DNA from: Oscillatoriales cyanobacterium | GTDB lineage: Bacteria > Cyanobacteriota > Cyanobacteriia > Cyanobacteriales > Microcoleaceae | Assembly: GCA_004292955.1 (NCBI GenBank) | Contig: RDXX01000029.1 | Coordinates: 61,650 to 125,649, forward strand | Direction: 5' to 3' | DNA: 64,000 nucleotides | Shown: positions 43,191-52,457 of the stretch, in pieces | Position numbering within the stretch: position 1 is the first letter of the stretch | Layout: every line of letters begins with the position of its first letter | Notes under the pieces: model-generated | Databases searched by the model: none | What the model was told of the DNA's origin: nothing | What the model saw: only the letters and a program-made list of their open reading frames with translations | Program-made: the position numbers and the translations under genes

Positions 43191-43403
43191 ATTGCTCAGA
43201 ATTATATAAATTAAACCCTGCTTTCATAAAACCTATTCCTTAAGAACAGTACCTTCGCCAATTTTAAATAGTAAGCTAGCATAATCTGCAAAAAAAAAAA
43301 TAAATTATTGCTATTCTGCCTAAGCTTTCTTCACAGTTTCCTCACCTTTGTTGAATATCATAAAATATAGTCCAGATTCTTTTTATTGATGAGGATAAAC
43401 TTG

Positions 43404-44276
43404 ATGAAATGGCAAGAATTAATTTTAGCTTTCCTAGCGACAATTTGCTTAATATTTGCAGGCAATGCCTTGGCGCAGACTGATATCAATATCAACAATA
43501 CTAACCTGATTCGCTTTGGTCGAAACATCATCGTAGCAGAGAATCAAGTTGTCGAAAATGCCCATGCTTTTGGGGGAAGCGTTACTGTTTCTTCTAATGC
43601 CAGAGTTTTGGATACTGCTATGGCTTTTGGCGGGGATGTCATCCTGAAAAAAGGAGCGCGGGTAGAGGGTGATGCTTACTCTTTTGGCGGCAAAATCGTG
43701 CAGGAACCGGGTGCGATTATTACTGGTGAACGCGCTACATTTAGCGATCGACATGGCATGATGTACGGCTCTAATCGCGGCAGAAGTAGCTTCTTCGGTC
43801 AGTATTTCTTCAGTGCCCTTTTTAGAACTTGTTCCGCCGTAGTAGCAGCTATTCTCGGACTACTTATTTTGCATAGCAGCCCACAATTCCTGCCGAATTT
43901 GGCGACACAATTACATCAACGCCCCGGTTTGACTGCTCTATGGGGCATCGGGGCGACTGTTTCCTTTGTTTTTGCCACGGTGTTTCTAGCGATTACGCTG
44001 ATTGGGATTCCACTGATTCCACTCCTGAGTCTGACGGCGGTGATCGCGTCTTTAGTCGGATCGTTAGGTGTGGCGCTGTTTGTGGGTCAACGTGTGGTTG
44101 GTAAGGGCGATCGATCTTTGCAGCAGCAGTTTTTGGTGGGTTTGGCGATCGTGACTGTTCTGACACTCATTCCGTTTTTCGGAGGGTTAGTAGTTTCCCT
44201 AGTCAATCTCTTCGGCTTAGGTGCGATCTTGCTGTGGCAATTTGGTAGAGAAAAACCTCAAATAGCGACTGAGTGA
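43404..44276 (+). CDS. bactofilin-like polymer-forming domain membrane protein
   Basis: Start taken at the ATG at 43404 (290 residues) with AGGA 8 bp upstream; the frame extends to a TTG at 43386. Signal peptide (LILAFLATICLIFAGNALAQ), a right-handed beta-helix of repeated GGxVxV...GARV strands (AHAFGGSVTVSSNARVLDTAMAFGG...), then four hydrophobic helices (SAVVAAILGLLILH; TVFLAITLIGIPLIPL; GVALFVG; FGLGAILLW). Resembles secreted/membrane polymer-forming proteins; function in envelope organisation is a guess. Confidence 0.7.
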   Translation: MKWQELILAFLATICLIFAGNALAQTDININNTNLIRFGRNIIVAENQVVENAHAFGGSVTVSSNARVLDTAMAFGGDVILKKGARVEGDAYSFGGKIVQEPGAIITGERATFSDRHGMMYGSNRGRSSFFGQYFFSALFRTCSAVVAAILGLLILHSSPQFLPNLATQLHQRPGLTALWGIGATVSFVFATVFLAITLIGIPLIPLLSLTAVIASLVGSLGVALFVGQRVVGKGDRSLQQQFLVGLAIVTVLTLIPFFGGLVVSLVNLFGLGAILLWQFGREKPQIATE

Positions 44277-44422
44277 GTAGGGCGGCATAAATGCTGATTA
44301 TTCGTTTTGAGTTTCGGGATTGCAGAAGATTTCGGATTACTCGTCGCAGGAACGATCGGAATAGTTTCGCTACAATCATCACAATCTATCAAATTCTAAA
44401 TCAACAAACATAGGTAAGTATC

Positions 44423-45271
44423 ATGTGGATTAAGTGGATTGGAATTATTGGTATTTTAATCGCTGTCAGCTTGGGAATTGCAACTATTTACGGCAAATAT
44501 CGGTGGCAGTCAGATACTGATAAATTACGAGCAAAATTAATCAATGGACAACGGACAATTAAGCCCAAAATCTATGACCAAACAGAGATTGAAGGCTTGC
44601 CAGAACCCGTACAGCGATTTTTTTGGACAGTAATTAAGGACGGACAAGCGATCGCCTCTGCGGTCAAACTCTCTCAGCAGGGACTGTTCAATCTGAGTGA
44701 AACTGAAGATAAGTGGAGTCCGTTTACAGCCACTCAATTTGTGACGACTCAACGTCCGGGTTTTGATTGGGATGCACGCATCCAGATGGCACCAGGAGTT
44801 AATGCCTTTGTTCATGATACCTATTTGTTAGGAGAAGGCAGTTTACACGCATCATTACTCGGTCTTTTTACCGTTGCAAATATGCACGGTGCGCCTGAAA
44901 ACAATCAAGGTGAATTATTGCGGTTCTTGGCTGAGACTCCTTGGTATCCGACTGCACTATTGCCCAGTCAAGGTGTGCGCTGGGAGGCGATTAATGACAC
45001 CTCCGCCCGCGCTACTTTGACGGATGGTGCAACAACTGTCTCCCTTGTATTTCAGTTTAATGCCGAAGGTGCGATCGCCACTATGCGGGCTGAGGCTCGT
45101 TATCGCGACAAGCTAACTGCGATGCCTTGGTGCGGAAGATTTGGGGAATATTCAGTTCGCAATGGGATGCTGATTCCTTTAGAAGGCGAGGTGGGATGGG
45201 AATATCCAGAAGGCATTCGGCTCTATTTTAAAGGAAGAATTACAGAGATTGAGTATGAGTTTGCATCGTGA
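44423..45271 (+). CDS. DUF6544/DUF6920-like membrane-anchored protein
   Basis: 282 residues. One N-terminal transmembrane helix (WIGIIGILIAVSLGIATIYG), then a soluble domain with LPEPVQRFFWTVI, FDWDARI, YLLGEGSLHASLLGLFTVA and GELLRFLAETPWYPTALLPSQGVRWE, a conserved pattern of this uncharacterised family. No catalytic motif recognised. Situated between the bactofilin-like gene and mgtA. Confidence 0.65.
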   Translation: MWIKWIGIIGILIAVSLGIATIYGKYRWQSDTDKLRAKLINGQRTIKPKIYDQTEIEGLPEPVQRFFWTVIKDGQAIASAVKLSQQGLFNLSETEDKWSPFTATQFVTTQRPGFDWDARIQMAPGVNAFVHDTYLLGEGSLHASLLGLFTVANMHGAPENNQGELLRFLAETPWYPTALLPSQGVRWEAINDTSARATLTDGATTVSLVFQFNAEGAIATMRAEARYRDKLTAMPWCGRFGEYSVRNGMLIPLEGEVGWEYPEGIRLYFKGRITEIEYEFAS

Positions 45272-45454
45272 GGGATGGCAAATTTAAAACGGGTGCATCT
45301 GGTGCTTTTCAAATATATTCGTAGGGGCGGTGCGAACAGTCTCTGAAGGGGTTTGGCGTTAAGTTGACACCAATGACCACTGCCGTGTCCCTACACCTGA
45401 AATTAGGGCTGTCAAAGCTATAGTAAAACCTTTAAACAAATCAGGTATAAAATC

Positions 45455-47971
45455 ATGAATCCACAGTCCACATTTTGGAGCTTGTCCACAGAGCAGGTGC
45501 TTCAGCAGACGCACTCTACAGCCGCAGGATTAAGCCGTGCTGATGCAAAACAACGCCTAAGCCAGTACGGCGCAAACAGCCTCAAACAAACACACAAATC
45601 GAGCGCATTCGTGCTGTTGCTCAATCAGTTCAAGAGTCCGATTATCGTGATTCTGATTTTCGCGGCAGTGCTCTCGATTTTTCTGAAAGATGCGCTAGAT
45701 GCCATCATCATTTTGGCGATCGTCCTAATCAGCGGACTATTAGGATTTTGGCAAGAGCGAGGAGCATCTAACGCCGTCGAAAAACTATTAGCCTTAGTGC
45801 AAGTTAAAGCAACTGTGTTGAGGGATAATCAATCTCAAGAAATCCCCAATGAAGAAGTAGTTCCCGGCGATATTGTGGTGCTTTGTGCAGGTAAAAATAT
45901 TCCCGGCGACTGTCTAGTTTTAGAGTCAAAAGATTTATCGGTGAATGAAGCAGCACTCACAGGAGAAACCTATCCGGTTGACAAATTTAATGGTGTATTG
46001 CCCGCTGAAACTGGACTAAATCAACGCACCAATTCCCTTTATATGGGAGCCAATGTGATTAGTGGAACGGGGAAAGCAGTAGTTGTTCATACTGGAAAAG
46101 AAACTGAATTCGGCAAAGTATCGGAACGCCTGAAACTGAGGCCTCCCGAAACAGAATTTGAACATGGGCTGAGCAAATTCGGCTACTTTTTGATGGAAGT
46201 AACGCTAGTTTTGGTCGCTCTAATTTTTGCAGCCAACGTCTACCTGCATCGCCCTGTGCTCGAATCTTTTATGTTTTCTCTGGCGTTGGCTGTGGGTTTG
46301 ACCCCTCAATTGCTACCTGCGATCGTCAGTGTTAACCTGGCGCGCGGTGCCCAGACAATGGCGAAAAAGCGGGTGATTGTGAAGCGCTTACCCGCGATCG
46401 AGAATTTTGGCAGTATGAATGTGTTTTGCACCGATAAGACGGGTACGCTGACGGAAGGAGAGGTGAAAATTCACTCTGCGGTTGATGTGGAGGGGGAAAA
46501 TAGCGATCGGGTTTTACTTTATGCTTATTTAAATGCCGCATCTGAGTCTGGTTATGTGAATCCGATCGACAAAGCGATTCGCGAATACAAAACCTTTGAC
46601 ATTTCTGGTTATCAAAAGCTCGATGAAGTTCCCTATGATTTCAACCGCAAACGTCTCAGCATTCTGTTCAAAAAAGACAGTACGCATTTAATTATTACTA
46701 AAGGCGCACTGAAAAATATTCTGGATGTTTGCTCAACCGTTGAAACTGCTGATGGGAAAACGATCGACATTGCAGATCAGCGCCAAAAACTCCACCAACA
46801 AGCGGAAGATTTGGGTAGTAAGGGATTTAGAACCTTGGGTGTGGCTTATCGGGATTGTGAGCAAGATTCCTTCACCAAAGATGATGAAACAAACATGACA
46901 TTTCTGGGCTACCTTGCACTCTTCGATCCGCCAAAACCGGGCATCGCTGATACTCTAAAAGAGTTGCAATTACTGGGAATCACTCCGAAAATGATTACTG
47001 GAGATAGCAAGGCAGTTGCTATCAGTATTATTCAGCAGGTAGGACTGCCTGAATCAAAAGCTTTGACGGGATCTGAGCTAGAAAAAATCAGTGATGAAGC
47101 CTTGATGCACCTAGTACAAAATACCAATGTTTTCGCTGAGGTAGAACCAAATCAAAAAGAGCGGATTATCATCGCCCTTAAAAAAGCGGGGAATGTCGTG
47201 GGATATCTGGGAGATGGCATTAACGATGCTTCTGCGCTTCATGCCGCTGATGTTGGTATCTCAGTCGAGAGCGCAGTTGATGTGGCAAAGGAAGCCGCTG
47301 ATATTGTGTTGATGGAAAAGGATTTGAATGTCCTGATCGAAGGTGTTAAGGAAGGACGGATTACATTTGCCAACACTTTAAAATATGTCTTTATGGCAAC
47401 TAGCGCTAATTTTGGTAATATGTTTAGTATGGCGGGAATTTCTCTATTTCTACCCTTTTTGCCGCTCTTACCTAGTCAAATTTTGCTAACGAATTTATTA
47501 ACTGATTTCCCAGAATTGACGATCGCCACCGATCGCGTAGACAAGGAGTTAGTCAATAAACCGCGCCGGATGGATATCAAGTTTATCCGCAACTTCATGA
47601 TTGTGTTTGGTTTGCTGAGCTCAATCTTTGATTACCTGACATTTGGGGCGCTGCTGTTGCTGCTACACGCTCAACCACAACAGTTTAGAACAGGCTGGTT
47701 TTTGGAGTCTGTCATCTCTGCTTCGATGGTTGTGCTGGTCGTTCGTACTCGAAAATCTATTTTCGACAGTAAACCGGGAAAATACTTGTTGATGGCGACG
47801 CTGGCTACCGTAGGAGTGACAATCATCATTCCCTGGACACCTCTAGGAACGCTGCTGGGATTTCAACCGTTGTCGTTGAGTTTTGTGCTGGTGCTGGGTG
47901 CGATCGTCCTGTTGTACGTTACGGTGGCTGAGAATGTGAAACGAGTGTTTTATCAACGAGTAAAATTTTAG
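45455..47971 (+). CDS. mgtA: magnesium-translocating P-type ATPase
   Basis: 838 residues. TGET in the actuator domain, phosphorylated D327 in CTDKTGTLTEGE, hinge GDGINDASAL, and MgtA-specific membrane motifs: GLTPQLLPAIVSVNLARGA in helix 4 and LLTNLLTDFPELTIATDRVD in helix 6. P3B pumps import Mg2+ under limitation. The family normally has ~860-900 residues; the shorter N-terminus lacks the extended KIxxN tail of enterobacterial MgtA. No Mg2+ riboswitch was seen upstream. Confidence 0.88.
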   Translation: MNPQSTFWSLSTEQVLQQTHSTAAGLSRADAKQRLSQYGANSLKQTHKSSAFVLLLNQFKSPIIVILIFAAVLSIFLKDALDAIIILAIVLISGLLGFWQERGASNAVEKLLALVQVKATVLRDNQSQEIPNEEVVPGDIVVLCAGKNIPGDCLVLESKDLSVNEAALTGETYPVDKFNGVLPAETGLNQRTNSLYMGANVISGTGKAVVVHTGKETEFGKVSERLKLRPPETEFEHGLSKFGYFLMEVTLVLVALIFAANVYLHRPVLESFMFSLALAVGLTPQLLPAIVSVNLARGAQTMAKKRVIVKRLPAIENFGSMNVFCTDKTGTLTEGEVKIHSAVDVEGENSDRVLLYAYLNAASESGYVNPIDKAIREYKTFDISGYQKLDEVPYDFNRKRLSILFKKDSTHLIITKGALKNILDVCSTVETADGKTIDIADQRQKLHQQAEDLGSKGFRTLGVAYRDCEQDSFTKDDETNMTFLGYLALFDPPKPGIADTLKELQLLGITPKMITGDSKAVAISIIQQVGLPESKALTGSELEKISDEALMHLVQNTNVFAEVEPNQKERIIIALKKAGNVVGYLGDGINDASALHAADVGISVESAVDVAKEAADIVLMEKDLNVLIEGVKEGRITFANTLKYVFMATSANFGNMFSMAGISLFLPFLPLLPSQILLTNLLTDFPELTIATDRVDKELVNKPRRMDIKFIRNFMIVFGLLSSIFDYLTFGALLLLLHAQPQQFRTGWFLESVISASMVVLVVRTRKSIFDSKPGKYLLMATLATVGVTIIIPWTPLGTLLGFQPLSLSFVLVLGAIVLLYVTVAENVKRVFYQRVKF

Positions 47972-48345
47972 TCGTTAAGGCGCAACACTTAGGAATAAAA
48001 AATCAATAACTTGATGAATCGTCAGATATAATTAAAAATAGGGATAGCTTACTTATTTGACCAAAACAGAGTTCAAATTGCAACTTTTTGTAGCGAAATG
48101 TGGTATATGTTTTTAGACAAAAATTAGGTTTAAATTAGGAAGTGCGATCGCTCATAACTCAGTAATGACCCAAGAATGGCAAAATACCTTGATTCAATCG
48201 CGTAAGGGCGATCGTACTTTCAACAGTTCTGAATACAGAAACCCAGTTGCTTAAAATAATACAATACGCTTGGGTTAAGACAGAGTCCCCTAAGCCGTTA
48301 CATAAATCCTACCCAAAGTTACTCAAGATTGGACAATATTGGACT
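47972..48345. other. 374-bp intergenic region
   Basis: No gene recognised. A 29-codon frame starting near 48165 (MTQEWQNTLIQSRKGDR) ends in TAA and may be a relic. Two HIP1-like sites. Ends at the TnpB element boundary. Confidence 0.4.
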
Positions 48346-48445
48346 TTGAGCTTCGTTTACTTCCTGCTTCATCCTGGTAGTGTCGGCACTCACCAGTCCG
48401 CAGGCTAACCCCGTCTAACTGACGGTTTTTGACAAATTAATCGCT
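48346..48445 (-). ncRNA. putative TnpB guide RNA (reRNA)
   Basis: About 100 nt covering the tnpB stop and downstream hairpins (CCTGCGGACTGGTGAGTGC) up to the right end. Position typical for reRNA of this family; the guide would start at 48345 going left. Ends approximate. Confidence 0.45.
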
Positions 48446-49500
48446 GCGTTCAAATCGCGGTCAACAACAATACCACAATGACTGCATTCAAACACTCGTT
48501 CAGAAAGAGAGAGTGTTTCTTTTTTAGTTCCACAATTAGAACAAGTTTTTGAGCTGGGAAACCAACGGTCAACAACTACCAACTTTGAACCGTACAACTC
48601 GCATTTGTAGGTTAACTGTCTGCGAAACTCAAAGAAGCCCATATCGGCAACAGATGCAGCTAGCTTGTGCAACGCCATCATTCCGCTTACGTTCAAGTCT
48701 TCTATGACAATTACACCGTGGTTTTTGGCAAGTAATGTCGTTAGTTTGTGCAACGTATCTTGACGGATGTTAGCTATCTTTCTATGCAGTCTAGCTATCT
48801 TGACTTGTGCTTTTTGACCATTGCTCGAACCGATGACTTTATGGCGACTCAACCATTGCATCCTTGAGAGTATGTCGCGATATTTTTTGTAGGATTTAGC
48901 ACCGATAACTACTTCACCTGTTGATAGAGTAGCCAATGCTTTAATACCGAGGTCAACGCCTACAATGCTTGTTTGGCATGATTCTTGCTGTTCTACATCA
49001 AACCTGAAACTGATAAACCACCTGTCGGCAATACGGGATATCGCGCAAGACTTAGTTGATACTTGTGGTAGCCTTTCATAAGTCTTGAGGACGGCAATTA
49101 CGGGAACTTGGATTTTGTTAACCCCGCAGATTTTGACTGTTCCTTCTAATGTGAAAGAATCTCGCCTTCCTTTTTTCTTAAACTTCGGTACACCAGCAGT
49201 CTTTTTAAAACATCGTTTCCATGCATCTCGCAATGCCATTAATGCCTGTTGTGGTGTAGATTTACTGCACTCGTAATACCAAGCATTCTCCGACTTCACC
49301 ATAGCTACTAACAATTTATGCAAGTCAATAGCTGTGGGAAATTTGAGCTTTTCGTTGGGATTGGCTTGGTTGTGACCAAGAATATTTTTGGTCAGCCACA
49401 AACCCCAATTCCAAGCATGACGCGCCACTCCGCAATGCTTAGCTAAAAGTATGCGCTGCCGACTATTTAGTTTCAATTCGGTTTTGAATCCGAGTAACAT
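48415..49500 (-). CDS. tnpB: RNA-guided endonuclease TnpB
   Basis: 361 residues, a compact full-length TnpB. RuvC residues: D183 in GVDLGIKAL, Glu in VIEDLNVSGM, Asp in VDRDLNAAINL; zinc ribbon CSNCG...CSHCG. N-terminal OrfB_IS605 helix-turn-helix (ELKLNSRQRILLAKHCGVARHAWNW has the usual form). Unlike the copy at 20009 it keeps the DRD motif, so it is likely active. Confidence 0.93.
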   Translation of the reverse strand: MLLGFKTELKLNSRQRILLAKHCGVARHAWNWGLWLTKNILGHNQANPNEKLKFPTAIDLHKLLVAMVKSENAWYYECSKSTPQQALMALRDAWKRCFKKTAGVPKFKKKGRRDSFTLEGTVKICGVNKIQVPVIAVLKTYERLPQVSTKSCAISRIADRWFISFRFDVEQQESCQTSIVGVDLGIKALATLSTGEVVIGAKSYKKYRDILSRMQWLSRHKVIGSSNGQKAQVKIARLHRKIANIRQDTLHKLTTLLAKNHGVIVIEDLNVSGMMALHKLAASVADMGFFEFRRQLTYKCELYGSKLVVVDRWFPSSKTCSNCGTKKETLSLSERVFECSHCGIVVDRDLNAAINLSKTVS

Positions 49501-49826
49501 GGCAGTCCTTTAATCCCTTCTCGCGCAGGCTTGTGACATATTCCAACCTTAGCAGAACTTGCGAGTGAAAAGCTACCCACAATTGAGCAACAATGGGTAG
49601 ATTTGTCCAAGAATCAAGTTACAGTTTCTAGCCCCCTTAAAAAAGGTGGGGACAAGTATCCGAGCAAAGTCCCCCTTCTTAAACGGGATTTAGCAGGGTC
49701 AAAGAGTGGCTCGCGTCTGGGACAATAAAACCACCCTGCTTCAGAAGGGGGATGCGAGGGGAATGTGGACTCGGATAAAAGCGAGATGATTCAATCGTTT
49801 CAGACTTAAGTTGAGACCAATACTTA
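49501..49826. other. 326-bp intergenic region
   Basis: No gene seen. Contains imperfect CCCCCTTAAAAAAGGTGGGG and CCCCCTTCTTAAACGGGAT / AGAAGGGGGA arms, a common cyanobacterial palindrome with both orientations represented. Confidence 0.5.
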
Positions 49827-50504
49827 CTACCTAGCCCAGTCAGTACCGCGCCATATCGTGAAAAACAAGACGCTAGAAATCAACGCGCCCAGCAGCCACT
49901 TAACAGCATTTTTAAATAACCCCATGCGCTGATTTGACTGCACCGTGGCCCTTTGCGCCTGCAAGCGTTCCTTAGCCGGAGTAATTCTCGAAAGAATTTG
50001 GCTTTTCAATTCCTGCGGGTTTTGCGTATTCGCTTGCACTCCCAAACGGCTAAGTTCCCCAGCCAAAGTCTTTAAATCTTCAGGAGTACCCTTATTCAGC
50101 CGTTCTTCTACTTGCTGCAATTGAGCTAATTGTTGGTCGGCTTGAGTAGTAATTTGCTTGTCGTTTTGGTTGTTGACATAGATAGTGCCAAAAATTCCCA
50201 AGGGCATCATCAACAGAAAAATCACCGCCAGCAGCAGACAAACCCAAGACAAAACTTTCAAAAGAATGTTTTCCAAACTTCTGCGGTCATATCCTTCGCC
50301 AAAAAATATCAGCGCCATTGCCAATAGAGGAACTGGCACCCGTTCCACTACAGCGCCAATTGTCTGCAATTCCCAGACGCGATTGCCAAAATTTGCTGGT
50401 ATCAAAACTGCGATCGTATCTAATAAAGATAGAATTAATAGACCGTAGCCAATCCAACGCAACCTGTAGATAGAAAAACCTTGCTCGCCTTGTACGTCAT
50501 TCAT
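49827..50504 (-). CDS. hpsJ-A: HpsJ-like protein, cyanoexosortase A-associated
   Basis: Start tentatively at the ATG at 50504 (225 residues, MNDVQGEQGF...); a TTG at 50567 would add 21 residues. Several membrane helices (YGLLILSLLDTIAVLI; VPVPLLAMALIFFG; LLLAVIFLLMMPLGIFG; LLGALISSVLFFTIW) with a coiled-coil periplasmic or cytoplasmic loop (ADQQLAQLQQVEERLNKGTPEDL). Matches HpsJ proteins of hormogonium polysaccharide/exosortase loci. Third gene of the exosortase operon, 176 bp after the previous gene. Confidence 0.78.
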   Translation of the reverse strand: MNDVQGEQGFSIYRLRWIGYGLLILSLLDTIAVLIPANFGNRVWELQTIGAVVERVPVPLLAMALIFFGEGYDRRSLENILLKVLSWVCLLLAVIFLLMMPLGIFGTIYVNNQNDKQITTQADQQLAQLQQVEERLNKGTPEDLKTLAGELSRLGVQANTQNPQELKSQILSRITPAKERLQAQRATVQSNQRMGLFKNAVKWLLGALISSVLFFTIWRGTDWAR

Positions 50505-50640
50505 AACATCATCACAGTTGTTGTTAACAAAAACAATCTCTCTCGATCCGCTAAAAAACGGATACAAGCTACAGATTGAAGTAGTCGAGTCTCCACATTT
50601 TAGACCAAAGTTAGAGTTCCTAGATTCATCTGCTATTGTA

Positions 50641-50670
50641 AATCTAAAATCTAAAATCTAAAATCTAAAA
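50641..50670. repeat. AAATCTA heptanucleotide tandem repeat
   Basis: Four to five perfect units directly downstream of the exosortase-associated gene. Family of 10666. Confidence 0.7.
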
Positions 50671-50679
50671 TCGACTGAC

Positions 50680-51348
50680 TTAAGGTTCGGGAAATCGCGG
50701 CTGCCACCACCCATACCAAGAAACCCAAGCATTTTCTAGCAGTTTTTGGGCATTTTCTGGAGTTGTTTTATCCAAAGGCACAGACATCTGAGTCCACAAA
50801 CATCGCTTGTCTTGAATATTTCCCCTACCCAACAGCCAAAACAAAACCCGGTTTGGCTGCCAATCGCGAGTGTTGCGATTGTATCTAAACTGTTCGGCAG
50901 TGACTGTAGCACTGCCGCGAGGATTGATACACGAACTCAAATACAATCGATTTTGCTGTTGCAAAATTCCGTGAAACCCCGCGCCTTGAGTGTTTGCTAA
51001 TGTTAGTTTACCAGGAGACGACTTCAGAATAGTATGTCCCTTCATCATACTTTCCACATCCCCGATGGTGCCTACCACATAGCGCATCTCTATTTCTAGA
51101 GCAATGTTACTTTTTTGATATTCATACTTTCTGGCAGCCTTGACTTCTGAAGTATCGCTAATTTTCAGCGGCGCGCTGTTTTGTAGTTTCCACTCTGCTA
51201 GAGGCACCGTAGAGGGAAAGTCAAACTGGGTTGCAGAATTATTGCCTTTCGAGGGATAGAATGTCAATTTGCCTGCGACTAATAAAACCCCTGCAAGAGT
51301 AACAGCCAAAAGAGAAATCCTAACTGGTTTCCAATAGGTAATAGCCAT
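50680..51348 (-). CDS. cyanoexosortase A system-associated protein
   Basis: 222 residues. One N-terminal membrane anchor (ISLLAVTLAGVLLVAGKL), then a soluble EpsI-like domain (VPLAEWKLQNSAPLKIS; YEYQKSNIALEIEMRYVVGT; LYLSSCINPRGSATVT; VLFWLLGRGNIQDKRCLWTQ). This is the accessory protein that accompanies cyanoexosortase A; 8 bp separate it from the exosortase gene. Probable role in the processing or export of the sorted products. Confidence 0.82.
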   Translation of the reverse strand: MAITYWKPVRISLLAVTLAGVLLVAGKLTFYPSKGNNSATQFDFPSTVPLAEWKLQNSAPLKISDTSEVKAARKYEYQKSNIALEIEMRYVVGTIGDVESMMKGHTILKSSPGKLTLANTQGAGFHGILQQQNRLYLSSCINPRGSATVTAEQFRYNRNTRDWQPNRVLFWLLGRGNIQDKRCLWTQMSVPLDKTTPENAQKLLENAWVSWYGWWQPRFPEP

Positions 51349-51356
51349 TATTAATT

Positions 51357-52199
51357 TTATTGCTCCTGATTTTGTGGTTCGTTTTTTAAGATGGCAAACC
51401 AGCAGAATAACCCGAAAATTAATACAGCAATCATCGAAAAGACTACCGAACCATTTCCTTCGTGCCAGTATTTAAATGCTTGGGGTTGAGATAACGATAC
51501 TAGCACTGCCATGAGAGAAACTCGGGCGGCATTAACTACAAATGCAATCAGGACTGCAACGATCGGCACTAGAATTTTCTGCCCCACAGTTGTCGGAAAC
51601 ATCAGCAAGAAAACCAGGGCTAGTCCTAACAATTGTAGAATTGCATTCACCCCCGAACAGCCGTGATATACTTCGACGCTGCCCTTTTCTAGGATGAGAA
51701 AAACTCCTTTGCGTTGAACTTCAAATCCTATATAGTGCAGGATAAAAGTTGAAACTTTTGCTGTGTATAGAGCTACATCAACAAATACTCCGATTAATCC
51801 GGGAGGAATAGCTGTATAGGCAAGAATTAGCAGTTCCTGCGAATATTGTTTCAGTCCTTTTGTGCCGGAAGCTAGCAAGGCCAGACTTATTCCTGTCAAG
51901 AAAGGCGAAGCCCTGATAAAAAAGTCGTATCCAAATATCGAAGAACTTTTGAGCAAGATGAAAGCAATTAACGATGCCCCAAAGAAACTGGCGAAAATTC
52001 CACTTTCAAAGGTTAAGGATTCGTGCCTTTCCCAAATGAGAAATGCTACAACTCCCCAAAACAGTAACATTGTGCCAAATAGGTCTGTGTCGTTGGTTCT
52101 GGAAGTCAGAGTCAGTTGCACGGCAATCAAACCGGAGGCGATGCCTAACAGCCAGTATTTCGGTTCTTGGATGTGTTTTAGCCAGTTGATTTCGGTCAT
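51357..52199 (-). CDS. cyanoexosortase A
   Basis: 280 residues, about eight transmembrane helices. Exosortase catalytic triad: C181 in YHGCSGVNAI, R226 in NAARVSLM and H246 in YWHEGNGS. These membrane transpeptidase-like enzymes cleave PEP-CTERM-type tails and anchor exported proteins with polysaccharide. The gene leads an operon with its associated protein and HpsJ. A perfect 30-bp palindrome lies 117 bp upstream. Confidence 0.92.
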   Translation of the reverse strand: MTEINWLKHIQEPKYWLLGIASGLIAVQLTLTSRTNDTDLFGTMLLFWGVVAFLIWERHESLTFESGIFASFFGASLIAFILLKSSSIFGYDFFIRASPFLTGISLALLASGTKGLKQYSQELLILAYTAIPPGLIGVFVDVALYTAKVSTFILHYIGFEVQRKGVFLILEKGSVEVYHGCSGVNAILQLLGLALVFLLMFPTTVGQKILVPIVAVLIAFVVNAARVSLMAVLVSLSQPQAFKYWHEGNGSVVFSMIAVLIFGLFCWFAILKNEPQNQEQ

Positions 52200-52315
52200 T
52201 GCTGCTTTCTGTTTTTACTAAAAACTTTTAAAATGCTTAATTCGATCGCTCTTTTGAAATTATCAGCTACAAACAGTTGCTTTTATGGGCTATGGATGAA
52301 GTTTAACTAAATCTT

Positions 52316-52345
52316 CACATACATTGACAATTGTCAATGTATGTG
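52316..52345. promoter_or_regulatory. 30-bp perfect palindrome, candidate operator of the exosortase operon
   Basis: CACATACATTGACAA joined directly to its complement TTGTCAATGTATGTG, no loop, between rfbB and the exosortase gene. TTGACA within it could act as a -35 box on the minus strand. Absence of a loop and T-run argues for a protein-binding site over a terminator. Confidence 0.5.
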
Positions 52346-52379
52346 ATAAATGCAAAAGTCATTGTTTGTCGTTATTTGT

Positions 52380-52457
52380 TAGTTGTTAAGTATTAGGTGT
52401 TAATTACTGGTTTTAATAACTAATAACGAATAACCAATAACGAATAACCAATAACTA
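52380..52457. repeat. TAACGAATAACCAATAAC simple repeats
   Basis: Imperfect copies of AATAAC(C/G)AATAACC just after the rfbB gene end; low complexity, no gene. Confidence 0.5.

Larger units (their letters stand above)
48346..49550 (-). mobile_element. IS1341-type element with intact tnpB
   Basis: The element is read on the minus strand. The right end follows tnpB: GACGGGGTTAGCCTGCGGAC, hairpins, GAAGCAGGAAGTAAAC, and a TCAA (complement of 48346-48349). The left end upstream of tnpB is not sharply defined. No tnpA. Confidence 0.65.

Noticed and set aside
45272..45454. Possible Mg2+ riboswitch before mgtA
   Set aside because: The 180-bp leader has only a repeat-like GACTGCCGTGTCCCTAC segment and no M-box-like conserved elements.
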